Below are positions 1-8,443 of a stretch of DNA of 35,000 nt, one piece after another. A program made the translations under genes and the position numbers. The stretch covers positions 90,001 to 125,000 of the forward strand of contig CAUYUJ010020537.1 in the NCBI GenBank assembly GCA_963575745.1, read 5' to 3'. The notes beneath the pieces were generated by a model, which saw nothing but the letters and a program-made list of their open reading frames with translations, had not been told where the DNA came from and did not search any database. Source of the stretch: Prorocentrum cordatum (taxonomy: Eukaryota > Sar > Dinophyceae > Prorocentrales > Prorocentraceae). Every line of letters begins with the position of its first letter. The stretch's first letter is position 1.

Positions 1-520
1 AAGACACCGCCAGGGCCCCAGGGAGGTCACAGGCTCCAGATTTTTGCAAAGTCCACCCAGGGGGGGCGCAGGCTCCAGAATTTTGCGAAGTCCCCCCAGG
101 GGGGTCGCAGGCTCCGGATTTTTGCAAAGTCCCCCCAGGGGGTCGCGGGCTCCAGATTTCGGCAAACTCCTCCCCAGAGGGGGTCGCAGGCTCCAGTAAA
201 GTAGTGAAATCGCTTGAAAATCGCAAAAAAAAAATCGCTCGCGCTCCGCGCGAGTTTGTAATGAGTTCCTTTGATATTCGCTAAAATTGCTCGCGCTCCG
301 CACTAGCTCCAGATTTTGCAAAGTCCCCCCAGGGGGGGCGCGGGCTCAATTCCGGATTTCCTTTGAAAATCACAAAAAACCGCTCGCGCCCCGCGAATTG
401 TTAGTTCTTAATTGTCAGCTCCAGATGTTGCAAAGTCCCACCCGGGGGGGCGCGGGTCCCAGATTTTTTGCAGAGCCCCCACCCCCCAGGGGGGCGCAGG
501 CCTCAGAAGCCCCCGGGGTT
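1..520. repeat. about 40-bp minisatellite with C-run/G-run palindrome
   Basis: About four to five head-to-tail copies lie in 1-196, with separated copies near 304-345, 418-455 and 456-505. The unit has the core GGCTCCAGATTTTTGCAAAG followed by TCCCCCCAGGGGGG, which is self-complementary, and a CGCAGG or CGCGGG junction. Between copies, the word GCTCGCGCTCCGCG recurs at about 237-254, 288-301 and 382-396. A short open frame at 287-538 only follows the repeat and I do not regard it as a gene. Confidence 0.85.
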
Positions 521-1090
521 CTTCAGCTAGGGAATTAGGGAGTAGGGAGTAGGGGCCCATCATCAGGCACTAACCATTGATAATTAATCATTCGTCAATA
601 CGATGCAGCTGTGCAGGCGTCCTAGCTCCTAGCATCTAGCACGTTGCATCGCTGGGTCCAGCTCTCCAGCTTCCAGCTGCCAACTCTACTCTCTACTCTA
701 TATTCTATAGCTTTGGGCATCTTATATCCTATAACCTATAACCTATAACGGAATAACGAATAACCAATAAAATCATGTAGCTATCGAGCTATGTAGAATC
801 TAGCACTTAGAGCTTAGAGCTTGGAGACTACAGGATTGGAGATCTAGGTTATGGGTGCAAGACAAATCCTGTAGATTGGCCATAGACCATAGACTCCGTA
901 CTCACAATATGATAATATGAATGAGTTTATAGTGTTATAGGTTACTGTCATAATACCAATGGCTATAGGCTATAGGATATAGGCTATAGGACTCGCATTA
1001 AGGTGTTAAGTTTTATATGTTAAGTGTTGAGACTGGGCCCCTAGGGTTTAGGGCCTAGGGGCCTAGTGCCTACCTAGTTCCCAGCCCGTA
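521..1090. other. AT-rich non-coding stretch with short reiterated words
   Basis: This stretch is much lower in GC than the rest of the left end and has no convincing reading frame. It consists of short slipped words: GGGAGTAGGGAGTAGG (538-553), CCTATAACCTATAAC (about 729-748), TTAGAGCTTAGAGCTTGGAG (about 807-826), GGCTATAGGCTATAGG (about 960-980) and GGGCCTAGGGGCCTAG (about 1049-1065). No promoter, RNA gene or mobile element was recognised. Confidence 0.6.
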
Positions 1091-1095
1091 GGTCC

Positions 1096-1333
1096 ATGGG
1101 CCGTCGTCGTCGACGGCGGCGTCGGGCGTCGACGTCGAAGTCGGCGTCGGCGTCGTCTGCGGCGGCGGCGCCGTCGGCGCCGGAATCCGAAACCCGAAAC
1201 CCCGCGTCGGCGTCGGCGTCGTCGCCGTCGTCGGCGGCGGCGTCGGCGTCGGCGTCGGCGGCGGCGGCGGCGACGGCGGCCGCGGCGGCGTCGGGCGTCG
1301 GCGTCGGCGGCGGCGGCGGCGGCGGCGGCCGCG

Positions 1334-1365
<32 letters not shown>

Positions 1366-1732
1366 GCGGCGGCGGCGGCGGGCGGCCGCGGCGGCGTTGG
1401 CGTCAGCGGCGGCGGCGCGGCGACGGCGGCGCGTCGGCGTCGGCGTCGCGTCGGCGGCGGCGGCGGCGACGGCGGCCGCGGCTCGTCGGCGTCGGCGGCG
1501 GCGGCGGCGACGGCGGGCCGCGGCCGGCGGCGGCGTCGGCGTCGGCGTCGGCGGCGGCGGCGGCGGCGGCGGGCCGGCGGCGGGGCGTCGGCGGCGTCGG
1601 CGGCGACGGCGGCGGGCGGCGTCGGGCGTCGGCGTCGGCGGCGGCGGCGGCGGCGGCCGCGGCGGCGGCGCGCGTCGGCGTCGGCGTCGGCGTCGGCGGC
1701 GGCGGCGGCGGGCGACGGCGGCCGCGCGGCGT

Positions 1733-1766
<34 letters not shown>

Positions 1767-1955
1767 GGCGGCGGCGACGGCGGCCGCGGCTGCGTCGGCG
1801 TCGGCGGCGGCGGCGGCGACGGCGGCCGCGGCGGCGGCGGCGTCGGCGTCGGCGTCGGCGGCGGCGGCGGCGACGGCGGCCGCGGCGGCGTCGGCGTCGG
1901 CGGCGGCGGAGGCGACGGCGGCCGCGGCGGCGTCGGCGTCGGCGTCGGCGATGGG
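1096..1955. repeat. GGC/GTC trinucleotide microsatellite, about 860 bp
   Basis: The tract is built almost only from GGC and GTC triplets, with GAC and NotI-like GCGGCCGC islands. A loose higher-order word recurs: GTCGGCGTCGG, then a GGC run, then GACGGCGGCCGCGG. Because the unit is a triplet, several frames on both strands stay open and give Ala, Arg, Gly or Pro/Asp homopolymers. These frames are a by-product of the repeat, and no start context or flanking domain supports a protein. Expect strong hairpins and possibly unreliable assembly length. Confidence 0.9.
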
Positions 1956-1998
1956 GGGATCTTCAAAACGCGCCCGAAACCGAACGAACACGAAAACC

Positions 1999-2130
1999 GC
2001 GCGAGCATTTTTCGGAGCATCGTCAAATTGCGCCGAACCCGCGCGAGCATTTTTCGGAGCATCGTCAAATTGCGCCGAACCCGCGCGAGCATTTTTCGGA
2101 TCATCAAAATGTGCATTTTTGGAGCATAAA
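1999..2130. repeat. 42-bp tandem repeat, about three copies
   Basis: Copies start at 1999, 2041 and 2083. Each begins GCGCGAGCATTTTTCGGAGC. The first two appear identical over 42 bp and the third diverges after about 18 bp. The array directly follows the GGC/GTC microsatellite and ends near a short palindromic word at 2184-2206 (AAAGCGCGCGCTTCGCGCGC). Confidence 0.9.
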
Positions 2131-2199
2131 TAATGTTTTCAGCATTTCCCCAGGGATGAGCGCGACGGGTGCATCTTAACTAAAGCGCGCGCTTCGCGC

Positions 2200-2830
2200 G
2201 CGTTTAGGTTCTGCCCCGGCACAATAATCGGATGCGTCGCGAAGCGAATGAGGTGGGGAGCCGCTGCAAGAAACGCTGTGGATAACCGATGACTAGCTGA
2301 GGACTGCCAGGCATATAATCCATCCGCTGGCCCTCGGAGCCATCTGCCCTCTCGATGGGAGGGAACAGTTGCGGCATGATAACGACGCGCTCGCGGCCAG
2401 AGCAATAATGGGAAGGCGGGGACATCACCCTCGAACCTGGATCGTCGGGCGCGGATGAACCGTCGAGCGCCGATGAACGACGGATGCGACGTGGGCGAGG
2501 ACGACAGAGAAGTCAACGACATCAAACGCCAATGACGACTGCGACGGTGACGACGACGATGGCTACGACGCAACCCTGCCTTGCGAACCAGCGCCGGGGT
2601 AGCCGTGACCCCCCCAATCTCAATCGCCGTAAACAGAAATTCAGAAAACAGATCTCGCAAGAGCCAGCGCCGGGGTAGGCGCGACGCCCCTGAATAGCTC
2701 GCGGCCAAAACGGGATAGTACACCGGAGAAAACCCACCTCGAACCTCCATCGTCGAGCCTCGATGGCCGACGGCTGCGACATAAACGACGCCTGCGGGGT
2801 CGTCTTGGGACCTTCCAGGGGGCCTCTGGG
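2200..2830. other. gene-free stretch with internal duplications
   Basis: No coherent coding frame was found. The segment at about 2391-2500 resembles 2701-2790 in shared order: GCGGCCA, then CCTCGAACCT, CATCGTCGAG or ATCGTCGGGC, and ACGGCTGCGAC or ACGGATGCGAC. A second pair, about 2586-2610 and 2660-2685, shares CCAGCGCCGGGGTAG. These look like old local duplications. Confidence 0.45.
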
Positions 2831-3560
2831 ACCAAAAAAGTAACGGAACTGTTTTGGAACGCTCAGGGGCCGACCCAGAGGCCGCTGAGGCCACGCTGGA
2901 GCGAACTAGCACCGCTTCAGAAGCATCTGAAACGCTCCCAAGACCCGCAGTGGAGGGCAACGTGGGCGCGGGCCGTTCTCAGAGCCGCCTTGAACGCCTC
3001 TTGGGCTCGTCCTTGGGGTCTCTGATGCCGTTTGGGGGCCCTGTTGGGTGGTTTCGGGGCCCTTTTGGGCGTCTGTTGGGTCGTCCAGGGGCCCTCTCGG
3101 GCACCAGTTGGAGCGGTTTGGGGCGATATTTGGGCCCTCTTGGGACTTCTTGGACGCTGGAAAGAAACCCAAATCGAATGTTCGAAAAATGCATACTTTT
3201 TACTGGATGTTGACGATTTATGCTCAGCTGTACCTTCGTGAAGATCCGCGTGGAGCTGTGCTGGGCGGTCTCGGGGGCCTCGTGGGCTGTTTTCCAACGA
3301 TTTTGGGAACTACCTGGCATTGTCCTGGGCCGTCTCGGGCGCCTCTGAGGCCATGCTAGAGCGACCTGTGACCGTTTCGAAACCGAAACCATATGACGCG
3401 ACCCCAGGGCCCGCGGGGAAAGGTCACGCGGGCGCGGGCCCCTCTCGGAGCCGCCCTGGACGCCTCTTGGGCTCGCATTTAGGATCTCCGGCGCCGTTCG
3501 GGGGCCCGGCCGGCTCTTCTGAGCGCCCCTTTGAGGAAGAGCGGGCGTCAGAAGTCGCCG
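2830..3560. repeat. degenerate GGCC/CTTGGG array with a duplicated block
   Basis: The stretch is a loose 15-30 bp periodicity of words such as CTCTTGGGGCC, GCCTCTTGGGCTCG and GGGGGCCCTG. A longer block is present twice. About 2876-3050 and 3349-3510 share in order GAGGCC(A)CGCTGGAGCGA, GGGCGCGGGCC, CTCGGAGCCGCC, GACGCCTCTTGGGCTCG and CCGTTTGGGGGCCC. The same word family returns at 32080-33110 and 34230-35000. Pro/Arg-rich minus-strand frames through it are repeat translations. Confidence 0.75.
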
Positions 3561-4100
3561 GGCAAGATCACGCACAATGATGGTCACCAACGGCGGGGCA
3601 GCCCCCCCCGGCCACGCGTGGACCACGTCGCGGCGCCAACGGTCACCATTATTCTAAGATGGACAAAAATCAAAATTCCCTCGCCATCCCTGGGGGCAGC
3701 TTCCAGTATGTAAGTCCCGGGGGGGCTGCATCTTTCCCGCGAGCAAGGGGGCCCTGCTGTCCGCGCGAAGCAATTAGAGGGCCGATGTCAGATCAGGTTG
3801 CGCGGCGTGCTTGTCTCGGCGAGCAGTTTGCCGCGACGCCAGGAGCTGCTCTGACGGAGCCCCCCGCGTCGCAGTGCACTAGCCCCCTCGGCGCGGCAAA
3901 GGGAAGTCTTGCAGTGGGCACTGATGGATAGGACGGGGATTCTGCGCCACGCCCACGCCAGAAATATGCAGATCTGGGGCGGGTCCAACGACATCTAAAT
4001 AATGAACATTCGGTTGGAACAGGAGAGCGGGCAATGGTTCCGCGGGGAGCCAATGGGAAATATTCAGATCCTGCATATTTCCCAGAGAGAACGGATGATC
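3560..4100. other. unassigned single-copy stretch
   Basis: About 540 bp between two repeat arrays. Both strands have short open frames, but none shows a recognisable domain, start context or splice pattern. I see nothing I can name. Confidence 0.4.
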
Positions 4101-6590
4101 ATACGATGAAAGGCCCTGGAGAGCAATACTGATATGCTTCGAGGAAACGAGAATGCACGCACCAGCGTCCAGAGACGGGGCGCGGGAGGGGCGGGGCGCG
4201 CGCGGCGCCCCCCCGGGCCCTTGCCCCGCGCTTGCGAGGCGGGCTCGCTGGCCGCCGCAATGACCCTGGGCCGCATGCGCCATGGAAAAGGAACCTGGCG
4301 CGCCGCCGCGCGCGCTGCGGCACTGGCCCAGGTTGCGCGGGGGAGAGAACCAATGCGCGTGGGTGCGGGGCGCCGCGCGCGCGACAGCCATGGCAGATTC
4401 GGCATTGTCGCGACGCGACGCGCCAAGGCAGCCGCTCGGAAATCTCGGCCCATTGCGCGCGGGGAAAACAAATCTGCGCGGAGGGGGGGGGGGGGGGGGG
4501 GGGGGGGCAGGGCCGCCGCGCGCGCAGCGGTTCCGCCCAATTCTGCGCGACAAGAAGCAACGCGCGGCGGGCCAGGAACGCCGCGCCGCGCGCGGGGCGG
4601 CTCGAGCGAATCGCGGAGGGAACGACGCCGCGCGCGAGGGGCCTGGGCCGCCGCCCCGGCGGCCCTTTCTCATGCGAGCAGGACGCGGCGCCGCGCGCGA
4701 GGGGGCGGGGAAGCCGCTCGCGCGGCGCCCTGGCCAATTCCGTTTGCACACCAGATGGCGAAGGGGCAAGGCCGATGCGCCCAATGCGCGGGGGGCGGTG
4801 TCGCCGCGGCGGCGGCCGCCGAGCGCGCGGCAATGCTGGTCTAGTTCGCATGGGGAACGCAACGCGCGCAATGGCACGGTCGCCGCGCGCGACGCTGGCC
4901 ACTTCTGAAGGGGTGCACGCCGCGCGCGCGGTGACTGCGCCGCCGCGCCGACAGCGGCCCTGCCCAATTCTGCAAGCAGAAACGCAGCGCGCAGTTCGAA
5001 TGCACGGCGGAATCATGCGCCAGAAGGGGGGGGGGGGGGGCGCGGCCGCCGCAAGCGCGGCGCCCCTGGCCAATCGCGCGCGACAGGACACCGCGCGCGC
5101 GGGAACGTCGCCGCCGCTCGCGATGAAGCAGGGCGGGGGAGAAGAGAAGAGACGGGGGCAAAGCGGCCGCGCGCGCGGCGGCCCTGGCCCACTCTGAACG
5201 GGCCAGCGCCATGCGCGAGGGGGCGGACAAGGCCGCTGCGGGGGCGGCGGACCTGCTCCATCCCGAATGGAACACCCGGGCGCGCGAACGGGCGCAGCCG
5301 CCGCCCGCGCGACAGCCCTGGCCACTTCTGGGTTTACAAACACGGCGCACCAGAAAGCAGCGCCGCCGCTCGCGCGGCGGGCCAGGCCCGTCCTGCGTTG
5401 AGAAAGATCGCGGGCGAGAGGGGGGCGCGGCGGTCGCGCGCGCGGCGGCTCTGGTCGATGCGCGGGGAGAAAGCGGAACGCGCGGCAAGGGGGCAGAGCC
5501 GCCGCGCGCGCGGCGCCCGTGGCCAATCCTGCATGAACAGCTACGTCCGCAGGGACGCAAGTTTGCCGCGCGCGCCTTGTCCCTGGCACAATGCGTTTCA
5601 AAAGAACGCCACGCGCGCGGGCGCAAGGCTACCGCGCGCGCGGCGACCCTGGCCAACTCGGCATAGGAGAACGCAGCGCCCCAGTCCACGAGCCCGCTCT
5701 GTATGGACATGGGGGCGTATGTCCGAGCGGGCACGGCGGCCGCGCGCGGCGGCCCTGGCGCGCCCTGCGCAGGACACCGCGCGCGGCGGCCCCGGCCCTC
5801 TCTGCGCGCGCAAACTGGCACCACGGGGCAGGGCCTCAGTGCGCGAGGCCTGCAAGTGAGTCATGCCATGCGCAAGGGGGCAGGAACGCGGCGCGCGGCG
5901 ACAGGTGCAGCATCATATCATGTTGGACACTGACAGCGTCAACGCCATGCGCAAAGCCGCGGGGCCGCCGAGCGCGCGGCGCCCAGTCGGCCACCTGGAT
6001 AAAGAAAATGCCGCGCGCGCAGGGCTACGCGCGAGGTGGCCCTCGACGACAGAAGCAACTGCGCCCGCGGCGGCTCTTGCGCGAAGCGCGGGGGTCTCTG
6101 CTGCGCGCGGCGGCCCTGGCCACATGCGAAATGACGAGCGCTCCCCAGCGGGGGGGGGGCAGGGCCGCCGCACGCGCGGCGGCCTTGACCGACTCTGCAT
6201 TGCAATGCCACGCGTGGGATGAGGGGCGGCCCGGGCAGCCGCGCGCGCGCGCGGCGGCCGTGGCCTGGCCCAACTGGAGAGTCGCGGGGCGCGGGGCAGG
6301 GCCGCGGCCACCGCGCGCAGCGCCGCCCTGGCCCAGGCTCCGCCCGAAAAAACTCGCGCGCGGGGGCAGGGCCGCCGCTCGCGCGGCTACCTTGGCCCAT
6401 TCTGCGCTGAATCGCAGAATGCGTGACGGGGGGCAGGGCGGCCGCCCCCGCGGCGGCCCCAGCGCCATTCGGAATGACAAGGCGGCGCGCGAGAAGGTCT
6501 GCTGGAAGGGCGCCGCGCGCGAGGCGCAGAACCGCCGCGCGCGCGGCCGCTCAGGCCCATCCTGCGTCGGAAGACGCTGAGCGGGAGTGG
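4100..6590. repeat. about 68-bp array of GC palindromes, about 2.5 kb
   Basis: The recurring unit is a self-complementary core close to GCCGCCGCGCGCGCGGCGGC followed by CCTGGCCAATTCTGCG, then a variable spacer. Clear copies of the CCTGGCC-type word lie near 4729, 4897, 4960, 5062, 5182, 5317, 5380, 5440, 5515, 5580, 5648, 6108, 6180, 6258, 6325 and 6389. The best-kept stretches have spacing of 60-80 bp. All six frames are largely open because stop codons are rare in such DNA, so the long Arg/Ala/Pro frames here are not genes. Confidence 0.85.
4483..4507 (+). repeat. 25-nt poly-G run
   Basis: An uninterrupted run of 25 G lies inside the palindrome array. A second run of about 15 G is at 5026-5040. 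Both can form G-quadruplexes and are likely spots for length error in the assembly. Confidence 0.9.
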
Positions 6591-7345
6591 CCCCGCCACC
6601 CTATGGCCCCAATGGCGACGTGCCCCGCCGCTGAGCGGGAGCTCAACCTATGGCCCCAGTGGCGACGTGCCCACGCGCCCCCGCCACCCCTTTTCGGCGC
6701 GCCCCCCGCGCGCGTCGAAGCCTCATAGGGGGCGCCACCGAAGACGATATCCACAATTTCGGCACTCACATCTGCAAATGGTTGGGCCCTTCGCCAAGCG
6801 AATTTTTCCGGCGAGCGGCAGCGGCCCGAGCCCACGGGCCCCCAGAAGTGCCAGCGCAAACGTCGCCACTGATCTCCGAGGGAGCCACCCATGTCCGCGC
6901 GCGCAGCCGCCCAGCGGCGCCCCAAAACGCCCCGCCCCCACCCCCCCGGGCCCTGCGCGCAGCCCGTCGCGGCAGTCGCCTGGCGCCGCAGGGCCCGGGC
7001 CCGCGCGGCGGTCGCGCCCCGACCGGGGTCTCCGCCAGGGAGGGCACTCCACTCTGCAGGCGCCCCCCGAGGCATGCATCTCGTTGTCAAATTCGTCGCC
7101 AAGGCAGGCGTCTCGCTCTGCGCAGCCCCATCCCGCGACGGGCGACCCATTGGGCGCGCGGGCCGAAGGGCGCGCGCCCCGCGCAGCAGAGCATTTCGAG
7201 GCAGGCACACCACCCTGCGAGGCCCCTTCCAGACACGCCACCCACCGCGGACACCGCCCACCAGGATGCCACCCCGCACTCCAGTCCCCCCCCGCAACTT
7301 GCCGCCCAGACTGCAGCGCGGCCTCCCACCCACTGTGGGCGCCCC
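6579..7345. other. GC-rich stretch with a short tandem duplication, no gene seen
   Basis: A 53-bp duplication opens it: GCTGAGCGGGAG followed by CTATGGCCCCAATGGCGACG occurs at about 6578-6630 and again at about 6631-6680. The rest is open in several frames on both strands because of high GC. A minus-strand frame across 6551-7447 is long but low in complexity and shows no domain I recognise, so I do not call it a gene. Confidence 0.4.
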
Positions 7346-7445
7346 ATTGTACCATGACCTGGCTAGGCACTCTCCAAGCCACCTTTGCAGGTTAAGGGTA
7401 CTTTCTCGCCAATGGGATGGCGTGCTGTGAACTCGGCGGTGGTTC
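7346..7445 (+). repeat. left copy of a dispersed boundary motif (inverted partner at 27725-27805)
   Basis: The sequence carries in order CATGACCTGGCTAGGCACTC, TCCAA, GGTTAAGGGTACTTTC, CAATGGGATGG and TGTGAACTCGG. The reverse complement of 27725-27805 carries CATGGTGGCTAGACACTC, TCCAA, GGTTAAGGGTACTTTC, CAATGGGATGG and TGTGAACCG in the same order. The left copy has about 11 extra bases after TCCAA. Translations agree too: VKGTFSPMGW on the left and VKGTFPSMGW on the right. The tail GTGAACTCGG...GGTTCATGG also matches the GGTTTATG minisatellite at 17.3 kb. Confidence 0.75.
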
Positions 7446-7712
7446 ATGGATTGCTTAAGGTTTGTTCCCGTGGTTTAAGGTTGGGTTTCGCCCAACCCCC
7501 CAGGCTTATGGTTTCAAATCGGTGGTTTATGCGATCTTGGCGTTTGCCAAGACGCATGCACGGTTGAAGGTCATCTCACATGGCACGCCAGCTATACGCT
7601 TGGCAACGCTCCGCTACCACATGCAAGCTTGACCGCGGTGCCGAGAGCAAGAAAACGATGGCAGCAACTATAATCTCAAGTCCCGCGGTAGCGCGGAGAT
7701 GTACTTGAACGG

Positions 7713-7733
7713 TTCGAGCCAAAATGGCCACGG
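7713..7733 (-). other. relict dinoflagellate spliced-leader sequence
   Basis: The minus strand reads CCGTGG then CCATTTTGGCTCGAA, matching the conserved DinoSL (CCGTAG then CCATTTTGGCTCAAG) at 18 of 21 positions. By a rough hand estimate such a match is unlikely by chance in 35 kb. DinoSL is added to dinoflagellate mRNAs by trans-splicing, and genomic relics mark mRNA that returned to the genome by retroposition. A pyrimidine-rich stretch precedes it on the minus strand. No clear gene follows downstream, towards 7576. Confidence 0.7.
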
Positions 7734-7975
7734 AAGGAGCTGGTGGGATGAGCGGGAAGAGGCGGTGGGGGAAACGAAGTTTGAGAAGGAGGGGCAAGGA
7801 TATGACATCGGGATGAGTAGAATGGGGGGGGAGGGGGAACGAGGGGCAGGAGGACGAGGCTGTGGAGTAGGAGGGATTTTCCGCATTGGTAGAATGGTTG
7901 CCCCCCCCCTTCCCAAATGCCCCGCAGGACACTGGGAAAAGAGAACAAGGAGGGGGCTAGCGGACGGCGACAGCG

Positions 7976-7996
7976 CTTGAGCCAATATGGCAACAA
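7976..7996 (-). other. second relict spliced-leader sequence
   Basis: The minus strand reads GCCATATTGGCTCAAG at its 3' part, matching DinoSL at 15 of the last 16 bases and 17 of 21 overall. It is on the same strand as the relic 243 bp away and is preceded by a CTCCTCC tract. The DNA between the two relics (about 7734-7975) is pyrimidine-rich on the minus strand and shows no gene. Confidence 0.6.
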
Positions 7997-8440
7997 GGAG
8001 GGAGAAGAGGAGGAGGAGGAGGAGCAGCAGGAGGAGAAAGCACACGGGGTAGCAAAGAGCAGAACGAGGATGAGGAGCAGGAGGAGGAAGAGGAGGAATA
8101 TTCATTCCTGCGGGTGGCGGCCCTGTCATCCAGAGCAAACTTCGACGAAACGGCCGAGCCACCTGGCTCGAAAACAGGTGCGAGCGGCGCATCGTCTTCT
8201 TTGTTGCTTCCTCCTTCCTGCCTCATTCCTCCTCCTACCTGCCTTCCCCTCCTACCTCCTCCTTTACCTCCCCCTCCTCTTCCCCCCTCCTCCTTCCTCC
8301 TCCCCCCCTGTTGCTCTTTACTTATTGGCGTCGTCCTCTTCTCCTTCAGCTTCCTCCTAGTGATCCCTCTCTTCCCCCTCCTCCTCCTCCTCCTTCTCCG
8401 CCTCCTCGCGCGGTGCGCCGCTCGAAAAAAGTAGTGCGGC
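7985..8440. repeat. purine tract followed by pyrimidine tract
   Basis: 7985-8105 is GAGGAG-rich on the plus strand and 8195-8405 is CCTCCTC-rich. About 90 bp of mixed sequence lies between them. The stretch directly follows the 3' end of the Cys-cluster gene. Such mirror-like purine and pyrimidine tracts can form triplex (H) DNA. No gene is seen. Confidence 0.7.
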
Positions 8441-8443
8441 GGC

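Noticed and set aside
1074-2179. Long Ala/Arg/Gly/Pro open frames on both strands
   Set aside because: They translate the GGC/GTC microsatellite; all frames are open because the unit is a stop-free triplet.
3879-6600. Several open frames of 200-500 residues on both strands
   Set aside because: Overlapping frames on both strands in very GC-rich palindromic repeats; no domain, no splice pattern, composition is Arg/Ala/Pro throughout.
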